Shown here piece by piece: positions 24,001-32,235 of a stretch of DNA of 64,000 nucleotides (positions are counted from its first letter, which is position 1; each line of letters starts with the position of its first letter). The stretch spans positions 62,001 to 126,000 of the forward strand of contig NZ_JAWQUO010000013.1 of NCBI RefSeq assembly GCF_033446605.1. The letters run 5' to 3'. The position numbers and the translations under genes were made by a program. This DNA comes from Iodobacter sp025352645. Lineage in GTDB: Bacteria > Pseudomonadota > Gammaproteobacteria > Burkholderiales > Chitinibacteraceae. Under the pieces are notes generated by a model. That model searched no databases. It saw only the letters and a program-made list of their open reading frames with translations, and had not been told where the DNA came from.

Positions 24001-24227
24001 TCGTGGATATGATCAAGAATGGTGAAATCGCCATGATAGTGAATACTGTCGACGAACGTCGTCAAGCCATTCAAGATTCTTACTCGATTCGCCATGAAGC
24101 CATGAAGGCTCGCTTACCTGTGTTTACAACGATTGCCGGTGCCAAAGCAGCGTGTATTGGTATGCGTGATTTAGGTGAAATGCGAGTTTATGATCTGCAG
24201 GGCTTGCATCGTACGATCAAACACTGA
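21006..24227 (+). CDS. carB: Carbamoyl-phosphate synthase large subunit CarB
   Basis: The synthetase subunit, which uses bicarbonate, ammonia and two ATP. The 1073 residues (the same length as in E. coli) hold two homologous ATP-grasp halves, each starting with a PxxIGQ-like signature (IIGAGPIVIGQACEFDYSG and ILGGGPNRIGQGIEFDYC), and a C-terminal MGS-like allosteric domain (NVFISVRDGDKNGAIECA onward). Start ATG 21006 (MPKRTDLKSILIIG) follows GAGGGA; the in-frame extension to 20940 is not conserved-looking. Confidence 0.97.
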   Translation: MPKRTDLKSILIIGAGPIVIGQACEFDYSGAQACKALREEGYRVILVNSNPATIMTDPNMADVTYIEPITWQVVEKIIEKERPDALLPTMGGQTALNCALDLWRQGVLEKYNVEMIGAKPDAIDKAEDRGKFKDAMTKIGLSTPKSGIAHNMEQALAVQATVGYPTLIRPSFTMGGSGGGIAYNREEFLEICDRGFEASPTNELLIEQSVLGWKEYEMEVVRDRADNCIIICSIENFDPMGVHTGDSITVAPAQTLTDKEYQIMRNASLAVLREIGVDTGGSNVQFATNPENGEMIVIEMNPRVSRSSALASKATGFPIAKVAAKLAVGFTLDELQNEITGGKTPASFEPSIDYVVTKIPRFAFEKFPQANDKLTTQMKSVGEVMAIGRSVQESMQKALRGLETGMSGFDEMTTDRSVIEAEIANPGPERIWYVADAFRVGMSLDEVFALTKIDPWFLRQIEDLVQEENAIRGTAVESIDYATMRRLKRKGFSDRRLAALLETDQAAVRKARHALKIRPVYKRVDTCAAEFSTDTAYMYSTYEEECEAAPTDKRKIMILGGGPNRIGQGIEFDYCCVHAALALREDGFETIMVNCNPETVSTDYDTSDRLYFEPLTLEDVLEIVNIEKPEGVIVQYGGQTPLKLARALEANGVPIIGTTPDMIDAAEDRERFQKLLQDLGLRQPPNRTARNERDALLLAAEIGYPLVVRPSYVLGGRAMEIVHQQSDLERYMREAVKVSNDSPVLLDRFLNDAIEVDVDAICDGTDVLIGGIMEHIEQAGVHSGDSACSLPPFSLSKEIQDELRRQTVAMAHGLNVVGLMNVQFAIQGKGDDAVVFVLEVNPRASRTVPYVSKATSLPIAKIAARCMAGQSLVSQGMTKEVIPPYYSVKEAVFPFIKFPGVDSILGPEMKSTGEVMGVGATFAEAFVKSQLAAGVALPTQGNVFISVRDGDKNGAIECANVLVALGFKVFATKGTAAAIAGAGVAVQNVNKVTEGRPHIVDMIKNGEIAMIVNTVDERRQAIQDSYSIRHEAMKARLPVFTTIAGAKAACIGMRDLGEMRVYDLQGLHRTIKH

Positions 24228-24298
24228 TAATTTACGCCCTAAGGTTCGTGGATGGTGCTTCATTTTAATGAAGCATAAGCACTAGAACTTAAGTAAAA

Positions 24299-24330
24299 GC
24301 CGCCGTCCACTTGTGACGGCGGCTCTTCTT
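24299..24330 (+). terminator. Hairpin terminator between carB and greA
   Basis: GCCGCCGTC (24299-24307), 7-nt loop, GACGGCGGC (24315-24323), then TCTTCTTTTT. It should end part of the carAB transcripts; greA follows at once, so greA is reached by read-through or from its own promoter. Confidence 0.85.
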
Positions 24331-24352
24331 TTTGGATGGAGACTGTAAAGAA

Positions 24353-24835
24353 ATGATAAAAATTCCGCTCACCGTACAAGGTGCGGTAAAACTGAAAGCC
24401 GAGTTGCAAAACCTAAAGAGCGTTGAACGCCCTTCAGTGATTGCAGCAATTGCCGAAGCACGCTCACACGGTGATTTATCGGAAAACGCTGAGTATGATG
24501 CAGCGAAAGAGAGGCAGGGCTTTGTGGAAGGGCGTATTGCTGAGCTAGAAAGCAAGCTTTCTAATGCACAGTTAATCGAGCCAGCTAGCCTTGCTGAAAC
24601 CGCTGAAGGCCGCGTAGTATTCGGCGCAACGGTTGATTTAGAAGACTTAGAAACCAGCAATAAAGTCACTTACCAAATCGTGGGTGATGAAGAAGCTGAA
24701 ATCAAAGAATTTAAAATCTCAGTGTCTAGCCCGATTGCCCGCGCGCTAATCGGTAAATATGCCGGTGATGTAGCCGAAGTGATGGCACCGGGCGGCATCC
24801 GTGAGTACGAAGTACTCGATGTAAAATACATCTAA
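24353..24835 (+). CDS. greA: Transcription elongation factor GreA
   Basis: GreA rescues backtracked RNA polymerase by stimulating transcript cleavage. The 160 residues have the N-terminal coiled coil with the conserved acidic tip (EARSHGDLSENAEYDAAKERQGF) and the C-terminal FKBP-like domain (VTYQIVGDEEAEIKEFKISVSSPIARALIGK). Start ATG 24353 (MIKIPLTVQGA) is chosen over 24332. The order carA-carB-greA is common in beta- and gammaproteobacteria. Confidence 0.96.
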   Translation: MIKIPLTVQGAVKLKAELQNLKSVERPSVIAAIAEARSHGDLSENAEYDAAKERQGFVEGRIAELESKLSNAQLIEPASLAETAEGRVVFGATVDLEDLETSNKVTYQIVGDEEAEIKEFKISVSSPIARALIGKYAGDVAEVMAPGGIREYEVLDVKYI

Positions 24836-24854
24836 TACTGCCAAAGGGAATGCA

Positions 24855-25298
24855 ATGGGCTTAGGTTCAGGTTTAAAAAACCTACTCACCGTACTGTGGA
24901 TTGGCGGTATGTGGACCATCGGCGTCATCGCAGCCCCTGCGCTTTTTGCTGGCTTAGACAAAGCCACAGCAGGGATGGTGGCCGGTAAGCTATTTCATGC
25001 GATTGGTTGGGTAGGAATTGTAGCGGGCATCTATCTGGCTATTTGGTGTGTCTGGCAGATGGGCATGCGTGGCTTTCAAAGTGGAAAATTCTGGCTGGTG
25101 ATAGGGATGCTGTTATGCACCTTGGTAAACCAGTTTGCGATTTTCCCAATGATTGCTAGCTTAAAGCCTGCTGTAAGCACGGCCGCAGAAGGGATGTTTG
25201 GAGGGGGATTAGCGCAATGGCATACCCTTTCTAGCTTGATTTATCTCTTGCAAAGCGTGTTTGGTATAATTTACATCTGGTCTGATTCTGATCGCTAA
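24855..25298 (+). CDS. DUF4149 family membrane protein
   Basis: A 147-residue protein with four predicted membrane segments (LLTVLWIGGMWTIGVIAAPALF, AIGWVGIVAGIYLAIWCVW, FWLVIGMLLCTLVNQFAIFPMI, LSSLIYLLQSVFGIIYIW). The WIGGMWTIG.IAAP pattern and the conserved FxxxP in segment 3 fit DUF4149 (TMEM205-like). Function unknown. It follows greA by 19 bp and probably shares its transcript. Confidence 0.8.
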   Translation: MGLGSGLKNLLTVLWIGGMWTIGVIAAPALFAGLDKATAGMVAGKLFHAIGWVGIVAGIYLAIWCVWQMGMRGFQSGKFWLVIGMLLCTLVNQFAIFPMIASLKPAVSTAAEGMFGGGLAQWHTLSSLIYLLQSVFGIIYIWSDSDR

Positions 25299-25363
25299 GC
25301 GAGCAAATTGAGCTGCTGCGGCAATGTGTTTTATGCATACATGGCAAAAAACCACTAAAGTAT

Positions 25364-25389
25364 TAGGGCGACCTGAGTCGCCCTATTTA
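25364..25389. terminator. Terminator between DUF4149 gene and yhbY
   Basis: TAGGGCGAC, CTGA, GTCGCCCTA stem-loop in the convergent gap. T-runs are short on both sides, so strength is uncertain. Confidence 0.65.
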
Positions 25390-25402
25390 CATTAAAGCCC
25401 GT

Positions 25403-25717
25403 TTATTTGGCTTTTTTTGCCTTGGGTAGTACGATCCGAGGCTTATCAGTATTTGATGCGCGGTAAACAATTAATAACTTACCAATGTGTTGAACGGCAA
25501 CCGCTCCGAGTTCAGAGCAGATCTTTTGCATGTATTCTTCACGCAGGGCACGATCATCACCTAAAACTCGAATTTTAATGAGTTCATGTGCATCTAAATT
25601 AACAGCAATTTCGCGGATTACCGCGTCTGCTAGGCCATTATTACCGATCATCACGACTGGATCGATATGATGAGCCAAGCTTTTCAGATGGCGACGCTGA
25701 TCCGATGTGAGTTCCAT
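25403..25717 (-). CDS. yhbY: Ribosome assembly RNA-binding protein YhbY
   Basis: A 104-residue CRM-domain protein that associates with pre-50S ribosomal particles. It shows MELTSDQRRHLKSLAHHIDPVVMIGNNGL with the GxxG loop that contacts RNA, and the LIKIRVLG strand. The C-terminus is lysine rich. It is divergent from rlmE with 37 bp between starts, a conserved arrangement in proteobacteria. Confidence 0.95.
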   Translation of the reverse strand: MELTSDQRRHLKSLAHHIDPVVMIGNNGLADAVIREIAVNLDAHELIKIRVLGDDRALREEYMQKICSELGAVAVQHIGKLLIVYRASNTDKPRIVLPKAKKAK

Positions 25718-25754
25718 TGTTTCAAATCCTTGACTAAACAGGCAATTTTACCTC

Positions 25755-26375
25755 ATGGCTCGTAGCAATTCCAGTAATGCGTGGTTGAAGGAACACGTCA
25801 ACGATCATTATGTCCATCAAGCAAAAAAAGAGGGCTACCGCGCACGCGCTGCTTTCAAACTGCTAGAGATCAATGAAAAAGATAAATTACTTAAACAAGG
25901 ACTATGGGTTGCCGATCTTGGCGCAGCGCCAGGAAGCTGGTCGCAAGTTGCTAGTCAGAATGTAGGTGATTCAGGCCGCGTTTTTGCGCTAGACTTACTA
26001 GATATGACGCCGATCCGTGGGGTTGATTTTATTCAGGGTGATTTTCGTGATGATGAAGTACTAGCGCATTACACTGAATTGCTTGCGGGGCGTCAGGTAG
26101 ACCTTGTGATTTGTGATATGGCCCCCAATATAACGGGGAATGCCGTTATGGATCAGGCGCGCAGCATGCTGCTGTGTGAGCTAGCCTTAGAATTTGTTCG
26201 TGAGCAATTGAAACCAAACGGATCTTTTCTGGTCAAGGTATTCCAAGGTTATGGTTTTACCGAGTACATGACTGCGATGCGTGAAACATTTACGACGGTG
26301 GTTACGCGTAATCCTAAGGCCTCACGCGATCGCAGCAATGAAACTTATTTGCTCGGCAAACAGAAAAAAGCTTGA
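25755..26375 (+). CDS. rlmE: 23S rRNA (uridine-2552-2'-O)-methyltransferase RlmE
   Basis: RlmE (FtsJ/RrmJ) methylates U2552 in the A-loop of 23S rRNA late in 50S assembly. The 206 residues contain RARAAFKLLEI with the first catalytic Lys, the SAM motif VADLGAAPGSWSQVA, the catalytic Asp in DLVICDMAPNITG and the Lys in FLVKVFQGYG. ftsH follows after 112 bp, the usual order. Confidence 0.96.
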   Translation: MARSNSSNAWLKEHVNDHYVHQAKKEGYRARAAFKLLEINEKDKLLKQGLWVADLGAAPGSWSQVASQNVGDSGRVFALDLLDMTPIRGVDFIQGDFRDDEVLAHYTELLAGRQVDLVICDMAPNITGNAVMDQARSMLLCELALEFVREQLKPNGSFLVKVFQGYGFTEYMTAMRETFTTVVTRNPKASRDRSNETYLLGKQKKA

Positions 26376-26487
26376 ATAGTATTAAACGTGTAGAATTTTT
26401 TTCTTTCATCCCGAGCAGCCGGTCTAGCTTTAGCGTGTGTATTACACTCGCTCGGTAGGCTGCCAGGGGATAATCAGGAGTAGCGCC

Positions 26488-28404
26488 GTGAACAATCTCG
26501 GCAAGAACATCGCCATTTGGCTCGTCATTGGTCTGGTACTGATGACAGTCTTTAACCAATTTTCCCGCAAGCAAGATGCAAGTGGGCAGGTGGCGTATTC
26601 GCAGTTTATGGCTGATGTAGAGGCTGATCGAATTGCCAGCGCAGAAATCGAGGGAAACCCGATTCGCGGCCAGATTATTAAAGGCAAGCGCAACGATGGC
26701 AGCGCATTCTCTACACTGGCTCCGTTTGATTTCCGTATGGTTGATACGCTGATCAAGCATAACGTCAAATTTGCGGCCAAAGCTGAGGAAGAACCAAGCT
26801 TCTTGATGAATTTATTCATCAATTGGTTCCCTATGCTGCTCTTGATTGGCGTATGGGTGTTCTTTATGCGCCAGATGCAAGGTGGCGGTAAAGGCGGTGC
26901 ATTTAGCTTTGGTAAATCAAAGGCGCGTCTTTTAGATGAAGCGACCAATGTGATTACTTTTGCTGATGTGGCGGGCTGCGATGAAGCCAAGGCTGACGTA
27001 TCAGAAATCGTAGATTACTTGCGTGATCCAACTAAATACCAAAGCTTAGGTGGCCGTATGCCACGCGGTATTTTGCTGGTTGGCCCTCCAGGTACGGGTA
27101 AAACTTTGCTGGCGAAAGCGATTGCTGGTGAAGCTAAAGTGCCATTCTTTAGTATCTCGGGCTCTGATTTCGTTGAAATGTTTGTGGGTGTGGGCGCTGC
27201 CCGCGTTCGTGATATGTTTGAAAACGCTAAGAAAAACGCACCTTGCATTATCTTTATCGATGAAATTGATGCGGTAGGCCGTCAGCGCGGTGCCGGTATG
27301 GGCGGCGGTAATGATGAGCGCGAGCAAACACTGAACCAGATGTTGGTTGAGATGGATGGTTTTGAAGGCAATTCCGGCATTATGGTGATTGCAGCAACTA
27401 ACCGCCCTGATGTGCTTGATCCTGCGCTGCTGCGTCCAGGTCGTTTTGATCGCCAAGTCATGGTTTCCTTGCCGGATATTCGTGGCCGTGAGCAGATTCT
27501 TGGCGTGCATATGCGCAAAGTGCCTATTTCTAACGATGTGGATGCACAGGTGATTGCGCGTGGTACACCTGGTTTCTCCGGTGCTGATCTTGCAAACTTA
27601 GTGAATGAAGCGGCGCTGTTTGCTGCTCGCCGAGTAAAACGTCTAGTGGATATGGACGATTTTGAATCGGCTAAAGATAAAATCATGATGGGGTCGGAAC
27701 GCCGCTCTATGGTGATGAGCGAAGAAGAAAAAACCAATACTGCGTACCACGAATCAGGCCATGCGGTAGTGGCTAAGCTTTTGCCTAAGTCTGATCCGGT
27801 GCATAAAGTGACCATTATTCCTCGTGGCCGCGCACTGGGCGTAACCATGCAGCTGCCTGAAGCCGATCGCTATGCTTATGATCGTGGCTATCTGATGGAC
27901 CGTATTGCGATTTTATTCGGTGGCCGTATTGCCGAAGAATTGTTTATGAATCAGATGACCACCGGCGCATCAAACGACTTTGAGCGTGCTACTTCATTAG
28001 CCCGCGATATGGTGACGCGTTACGGTATGACCGATGCTTTAGGCCCGATGGTGTATGGCGAAAACGAAGGCGAAGTATTTTTAGGCCGCTCAGTTACCAC
28101 GCATAAGAATATGTCTGAAGCGACCATGATGCAGGTTGACGCTGAAATCCGCCGTATTATCGACGAGCAATATGGCTTAGCCCGCCGCTTGCTAGAAGAT
28201 AATCGCGATAAAGTTGAAGCCATGACGGCTGCACTGCTCGAATGGGAAACCATTGATGCAGAGCAGATCGAAGACATCATGCAAGGCCGCACTCCTAAGC
28301 CCCCAAAAGCGTTGCCAGTGAAGACGCCAGCGGGTGGTGGTGATCGCCCAAGCGGTGAAGCACCAGCTACTCCTGTCATTAATACTCCAGCAACCGAAGC
28401 TTAA
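26488..28404 (+). CDS. ftsH: ATP-dependent zinc metalloprotease FtsH
   Basis: A membrane-bound AAA protease that degrades sigma-32, LpxC and misassembled membrane proteins in enterobacteria. The 638 residues show two membrane helices (IAIWLVIGLVLMTVF and LFINWFPMLLLIGVWVFFM) around a periplasmic domain, Walker A GPPGTGKT, Walker B IIFIDEID, the SRH region, and the zinc site HESGHA. The C-terminal tail is Pro/Ala rich. The start is GTG 26488 with AGGAG at 26476; the upstream frame to 26437 is an artefact. A terminator follows at 28425. Confidence 0.97.
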   Translation: MNNLGKNIAIWLVIGLVLMTVFNQFSRKQDASGQVAYSQFMADVEADRIASAEIEGNPIRGQIIKGKRNDGSAFSTLAPFDFRMVDTLIKHNVKFAAKAEEEPSFLMNLFINWFPMLLLIGVWVFFMRQMQGGGKGGAFSFGKSKARLLDEATNVITFADVAGCDEAKADVSEIVDYLRDPTKYQSLGGRMPRGILLVGPPGTGKTLLAKAIAGEAKVPFFSISGSDFVEMFVGVGAARVRDMFENAKKNAPCIIFIDEIDAVGRQRGAGMGGGNDEREQTLNQMLVEMDGFEGNSGIMVIAATNRPDVLDPALLRPGRFDRQVMVSLPDIRGREQILGVHMRKVPISNDVDAQVIARGTPGFSGADLANLVNEAALFAARRVKRLVDMDDFESAKDKIMMGSERRSMVMSEEEKTNTAYHESGHAVVAKLLPKSDPVHKVTIIPRGRALGVTMQLPEADRYAYDRGYLMDRIAILFGGRIAEELFMNQMTTGASNDFERATSLARDMVTRYGMTDALGPMVYGENEGEVFLGRSVTTHKNMSEATMMQVDAEIRRIIDEQYGLARRLLEDNRDKVEAMTAALLEWETIDAEQIEDIMQGRTPKPPKALPVKTPAGGGDRPSGEAPATPVINTPATEA

Positions 28405-28424
28405 AACTGAGTTGTGAATAAAAT

Positions 28425-28450
28425 GGCGGCCTGATGGGCCGCCTTTTTTT
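28425..28450 (+). terminator. ftsH terminator
   Basis: GGCGGCC, TGATG, GGCCGCC followed by seven T, 20 bp after the ftsH stop. Confidence 0.92.
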
Positions 28451-28514
28451 GTGCTACCTAAAGGTATCAGTAGTATAAAAGGCGCCAAAAACTGCATTAA
28501 AGATGAGGGGTAAG

Positions 28515-29339
28515 ATGAATATATTGCAATGTGGGCGTTTTAGTCTGCAGTTGAATCGCCCATTGGTGATGGGCATTGTGAATGTCACTCCTGATTCGTT
28601 TTCGGATGGTGGGCATTTTCAACAGGTGGGTGCCGCACTCGCTTATGCTGAAAAACTGCTCGCCGATGGTGCGGATATTTTAGATATTGGTGGTGAATCA
28701 ACGCGCCCAGGTGCAGCTTTTGTGTCTGAAGTAGAAGAAATTCGCCGCGTTATTCCCGTCATTACGGCACTACAAGCGCTGAATGTGCCACTTTCTGTAG
28801 ATACTCGTAAAGCTGCTGTAATGCATGCTGCCTTAGACTCTGGGGTAGATCTAGTGAATGATATTTCTGCCTTAGAAGAAGAGGGCGCACTAGAGCTGCT
28901 GGCTAAAAGTAATGCTGCAGTTTGCCTCATGCATAAGCAGGGCGAGCCGCAAAATATGCAATCCACACCTAGCTATAGCGATGTACTTGCAGAGGTAACA
29001 CATTATTTGCGGCAAAGACGGGATGCTGCTTTGGCTGCTGGCATTGCCCATCAGCGTCTATTGTTGGATCCTGGTTTTGGATTCGGCAAAAATTTAGAAC
29101 ATAATGTGGCGCTGTTTCGTGGTTTGCCCATGCTATTGCAAAGCTTAACCACCCCTTTATTGATTGGGGTATCGCGTAAGAGTATGTTAGGGCAGATTAC
29201 TGGCCAGGCTGTGCATGAGCGCATGCCTGCTAGCATTGCCGCTGCGCTTATGGCTGCACAGGCAGGTAGTGCGGTGATTCGGGTACACGATGTGCGGGAA
29301 ACAGTGGATGCGTTAAAAGTATGGCGTGCCTTACAATAA
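28515..29339 (+). CDS. folP: Dihydropteroate synthase FolP
   Basis: FolP joins p-aminobenzoate to the pterin diphosphate in folate synthesis and is the sulfonamide target. The 274 residues show both family signatures: MGIVNVTPDSFSDGG and DILDIGGESTRPGA, then PLSVDTRK, LVNDIS, LDPGFGFGK and IGVSRKS. I take ATG 28515 because GAGGGG at 28505-28510 sits at the right distance; the ATG at 28503 lies on that site. Confidence 0.96.
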   Translation: MNILQCGRFSLQLNRPLVMGIVNVTPDSFSDGGHFQQVGAALAYAEKLLADGADILDIGGESTRPGAAFVSEVEEIRRVIPVITALQALNVPLSVDTRKAAVMHAALDSGVDLVNDISALEEEGALELLAKSNAAVCLMHKQGEPQNMQSTPSYSDVLAEVTHYLRQRRDAALAAGIAHQRLLLDPGFGFGKNLEHNVALFRGLPMLLQSLTTPLLIGVSRKSMLGQITGQAVHERMPASIAAALMAAQAGSAVIRVHDVRETVDALKVWRALQ

Positions 29340-29446
29340 ACGCCAGTTTTATTAAAATATTTTGTTATCCAGCAATGTCCCTGTTTAAAAATTGGGGTAA
29401 AAGTAGCTGGAAGCAAATTTGGCCAAGCTTATTATCGGAGTGAATG

Positions 29447-30808
29447 ATGGGTCGCAAGTATTTTGGAACAGACGGTGTACGTGGTTTAGTGGGTGAATAT
29501 CCGATTACACCTGAGTTTGCGATGAAGCTGGGCTATGCCGCTGGTAAAGTGCTTGCGGCAGAAAGTAAGCGTGGTAATGGTGATCATGCCGCGGTGCTGA
29601 TTGGTAAAGACACCCGTGTGTCAGGTTATATGCTGGAAGCCGCGCTGCAAGCGGGTTTAAACGCTGCTGGCGTGGATGTATATCTGACTGGGCCTCTTCC
29701 TACCCCTGGTATCGCTTATTTAACCCGTGCGTTGCGTTTATCTGCTGGTGTGGTGATTTCTGCATCGCACAATCCTTATCACGATAACGGGATTAAGTTT
29801 TTTGGTGCAGGTGGTAAAAAACTGGCAGATGACGTTGAATTGGCGATTGAAGCAGCAATCGATCAAGTACAGCCTTGCGTTTCGCCTAAGCGCATTGGTA
29901 AATCTTGGCGAGTAGACGATGCGGCTGGCCGTTATATTGAATTTTGTAAATCCACTTTCCCAAATGAGCTTGATCTACGCGGCTTAAAACTGGTGGTGGA
30001 TTGTGCACACGGCGCAACTTACGATATCGCCCCGCATGTGTTCCATGAGCTGGGGGCAGAAGTCGTCAAGATTGGTGTAACGCCTAATGGCTACAATATC
30101 AACGAAGATGTTGGTGCTACTCACCCAGAAACTGCCCGTAAAGCGGTACTGGCTGAAGGTGCAGATTTCGGGATCTCCTTAGATGGTGATGGCGATCGGC
30201 TGATTATGATCGACCGTGATGGCACGATTGTAGATGGCGATCAGCTGCTCTACGCACTGGCGTGTTATCGCCAGGATAAAGGAACATTGGGCGAAGGCGT
30301 AGTTGGCACCTTGATGACGAATTTGGGCGTAGAAAATGGCCTGAAAGCACGCGGGATTGGTTTTGAGCGTGCTAAAGTCGGAGACCGCTATGTGCTTGAA
30401 AAATTATTAGCGAATAACTGGCTGGTAGGCGGTGAAGGCTCTGGGCATTTGCTTTGCCTAGACAAGCACTCCACCGGTGATGGCATTGTGTCTGCCCTAC
30501 AAGTGCTGCAGGCGCTCAAAGAAAGCGGCAAGACATTGGCGCAGTATTGCCATGATCTAGTGCTGTCAACGCAGGTGCTAAAAAATGTCCGTATTGCTAA
30601 GGGCTTTGATTGCCATGCCTCAGAGCTAATTAAAGCGGCAGTAAGCAAGGCCGAAGCGGCGATGGGTACTGCTGGCCGTGTGTTATTACGCCCATCAGGT
30701 ACAGAGCCGGTGGTTCGCGTAATGGTGGAGCACACTGATGCCAATATTGCACGAGAATGGGCAGAGCAGATTGCCAAAGTAGTCAGTAGCGAGGCAAATG
30801 CTGAATAA
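29447..30808 (+). CDS. glmM: Phosphoglucosamine mutase GlmM
   Basis: GlmM interconverts glucosamine-6-phosphate and -1-phosphate for UDP-GlcNAc and thus peptidoglycan and LPS. The 453 residues have the start GRKYFGTDGVRG, the phosphoserine loop VVISASHNPYHDNGIKFFG, the metal loop SLDGDGDRLIMID, the sugar loop GEGSGHL and the phosphate loop RPSGTEPVVRVM. Two ATGs stand in tandem at 29444 and 29447; the second is better spaced from GGAG (29437-29440). A strong terminator follows. Confidence 0.96.
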   Translation: MGRKYFGTDGVRGLVGEYPITPEFAMKLGYAAGKVLAAESKRGNGDHAAVLIGKDTRVSGYMLEAALQAGLNAAGVDVYLTGPLPTPGIAYLTRALRLSAGVVISASHNPYHDNGIKFFGAGGKKLADDVELAIEAAIDQVQPCVSPKRIGKSWRVDDAAGRYIEFCKSTFPNELDLRGLKLVVDCAHGATYDIAPHVFHELGAEVVKIGVTPNGYNINEDVGATHPETARKAVLAEGADFGISLDGDGDRLIMIDRDGTIVDGDQLLYALACYRQDKGTLGEGVVGTLMTNLGVENGLKARGIGFERAKVGDRYVLEKLLANNWLVGGEGSGHLLCLDKHSTGDGIVSALQVLQALKESGKTLAQYCHDLVLSTQVLKNVRIAKGFDCHASELIKAAVSKAEAAMGTAGRVLLRPSGTEPVVRVMVEHTDANIAREWAEQIAKVVSSEANAE

Positions 30809-30813
30809 TTAGA

Positions 30814-30835
30814 GCGGGGCATTGCCCCGCTTTTT
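30814..30835 (+). terminator. glmM terminator
   Basis: GCGGGGC, ATT, GCCCCGC then TTTTT, six bases after the glmM stop. Confidence 0.92.
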
Positions 30836-31009
30836 AACGGCGCATTTATAATTTGGCTGGCTTATTTATTGGGAACTGTTGTAATAAATTCTTTTAACGA
30901 TTTGTCATGGTAATTAAACAATTCTGTAACTTAATACTTTTAGAATCGTACTAGTTAATGACCCACAACAGGGTTATCTGTTGTCACAACAATCTGAGAG
31001 AGTAATTTT

Positions 31010-31312
31010 ATGAAACTAGCACGCCTGATTCTGGTATCCAGTATTTTTGTATTTGCTATGGGCACAGTGAATGCTGCGGATGCACCTGCTATTGCCGGAT
31101 TGACTGGTGATGCATTAGCTGCTGCTGTCAAAGGTAATCTAGATAACGATTTAGTTTTACAAAAGTTTAACTTAAAAGTTAAAGGTAAAGATGCCGATGT
31201 AACAATTGAAGGCAGTGTTGATGAAGGCGAGCAAATGGCCCTTGCAGGTAATGTGGCTGAAAATGTAAAAGGCGTGCGCTACGTATTCAACAATATTGTT
31301 CCAAAAAACTAA
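31010..31312 (+). CDS. Small periplasmic BON-domain-like protein
   Basis: A 100-residue exported protein: signal peptide MKLARLILVSSIFVFAMGTVNA, then one BON-like domain (ALAAAVKGNLDNDLVLQKFNLKVKGKDADVTIEGSVDEGEQMALAGNVAENVKGV in outline, ending VRYVFNNIVPKN). BON domains bind phospholipid or envelope structures in osmotically induced proteins such as OsmY. Only one domain is present. The 175 bp upstream are AT rich and probably hold its own promoter; a terminator follows directly. Confidence 0.75.
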   Translation: MKLARLILVSSIFVFAMGTVNAADAPAIAGLTGDALAAAVKGNLDNDLVLQKFNLKVKGKDADVTIEGSVDEGEQMALAGNVAENVKGVRYVFNNIVPKN

Positions 31313-31322
31313 TTGTTTAAAT

Positions 31323-31352
31323 AAAAAAAGGCAGCTTAGGCTGCCTTTTTTT
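31323..31352 (+). terminator. Terminator of the BON-domain gene
   Basis: A-run, GGCAGC, TTAG, GCTGCC and seven T. It can work in either direction. Confidence 0.9.
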
Positions 31353-31390
31353 ATGCCTATTAATAGTTAGAGTAACGATGTTTTAGATTA

Positions 31391-31420
31391 AAAAAATGGC
31401 AAGCCTTAGGCTTGCCATTT
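31391..31420 (-). terminator. pstB terminator (minus strand)
   Basis: AAATGGCAAGCC / GGCTTGCCATTT, a 12-bp stem with a 3-nt loop; on the minus strand it is followed by a T-run (the A-run at 31391). It lies 20 bp after the pstB stop. Confidence 0.88.
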
Positions 31421-31439
31421 GCTTTAGGAGAGCAATAAA

Positions 31440-32210
31440 TTAACCAAATTTACCCGTAATATAATCTTCAGTCGCTTTTACTTTCGGTGTGGTGAAAATA
31501 CTATCTGTTTCACCTACTTCAATCAGCTCGCCTAAATACATATAAGCGGTGATATCAGAAACACGAGCGGCTTGTTGCATATTATGCGTCACGATTGCAA
31601 TCGTATAATCTTGCTTTAATTCATGCACTAATTCTTCTACGTGTGCTGTAGAAATTGGGTCAAGTGCCGAAGTTGGTTCATCTAAGAGCAATACTTCCGG
31701 TTTAACGGCAACTGCGCGTGCAATACAAAGGCGTTGTTGTTGACCGCCAGATAAACTTAAACCAGATTGCTTCAGTTTATCTTTTGCTTCATTCCACAGC
31801 GCTGCTTTTTGCAAGGCCCATTCAACGCGGTCATCCATTTCGGATTTAGGCAGATTTTCGTACAGCTTTACACCAAAAGCGATATTGTCATAAATAGACA
31901 TCGGAAATGGCGTTGGTTTTTGAAATACCATACCTACTTTGGCGCGTAGCATATTCAAATCTACATCATTATCTAAAACGTTTTTACCGTTTAAGATTAT
32001 TTCGCCTTCTGCACGTAGTTTTGGATAAAGATCGTACATGCGATTAAAGGTGCGTAGCAGGGTAGATTTACCGCAGCCAGATGGGCCAATAAAAGCAGTG
32101 ACTTTTCCTTCTTGAATATCTAAGTTTACATTCTTTAGGGCATGAAAATTACCGTAATAGAAGTTAAGGTTTTTAATAGCAAGTTTTGCTGGGTTTGCTT
32201 GATTTTTCAT
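31440..32210 (-). CDS. pstB: Phosphate ABC transporter ATP-binding protein PstB
   Basis: The ATPase of the high-affinity phosphate transporter. The 256-residue product has Walker A GPSGCGKST, Q-loop VGMVFQKPTPFPMS, signature LSGGQQQRLCIARA, Walker B VLLLDEPTSALDP and the H-loop VTHNMQQAARVSD, all in the PstB version. I start at ATG 32210 (MKNQANPAKLAIKNLNFYYG); the longer frame to 32255 would overlap pstA and has no support. No phoU or phoB follows in this window, as the operon ends in a terminator. Confidence 0.95.
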   Translation of the reverse strand: MKNQANPAKLAIKNLNFYYGNFHALKNVNLDIQEGKVTAFIGPSGCGKSTLLRTFNRMYDLYPKLRAEGEIILNGKNVLDNDVDLNMLRAKVGMVFQKPTPFPMSIYDNIAFGVKLYENLPKSEMDDRVEWALQKAALWNEAKDKLKQSGLSLSGGQQQRLCIARAVAVKPEVLLLDEPTSALDPISTAHVEELVHELKQDYTIAIVTHNMQQAARVSDITAYMYLGELIEVGETDSIFTTPKVKATEDYITGKFG

Positions 32211-32235
32211 GATTAAACTTATCCGTATTGGTTTG

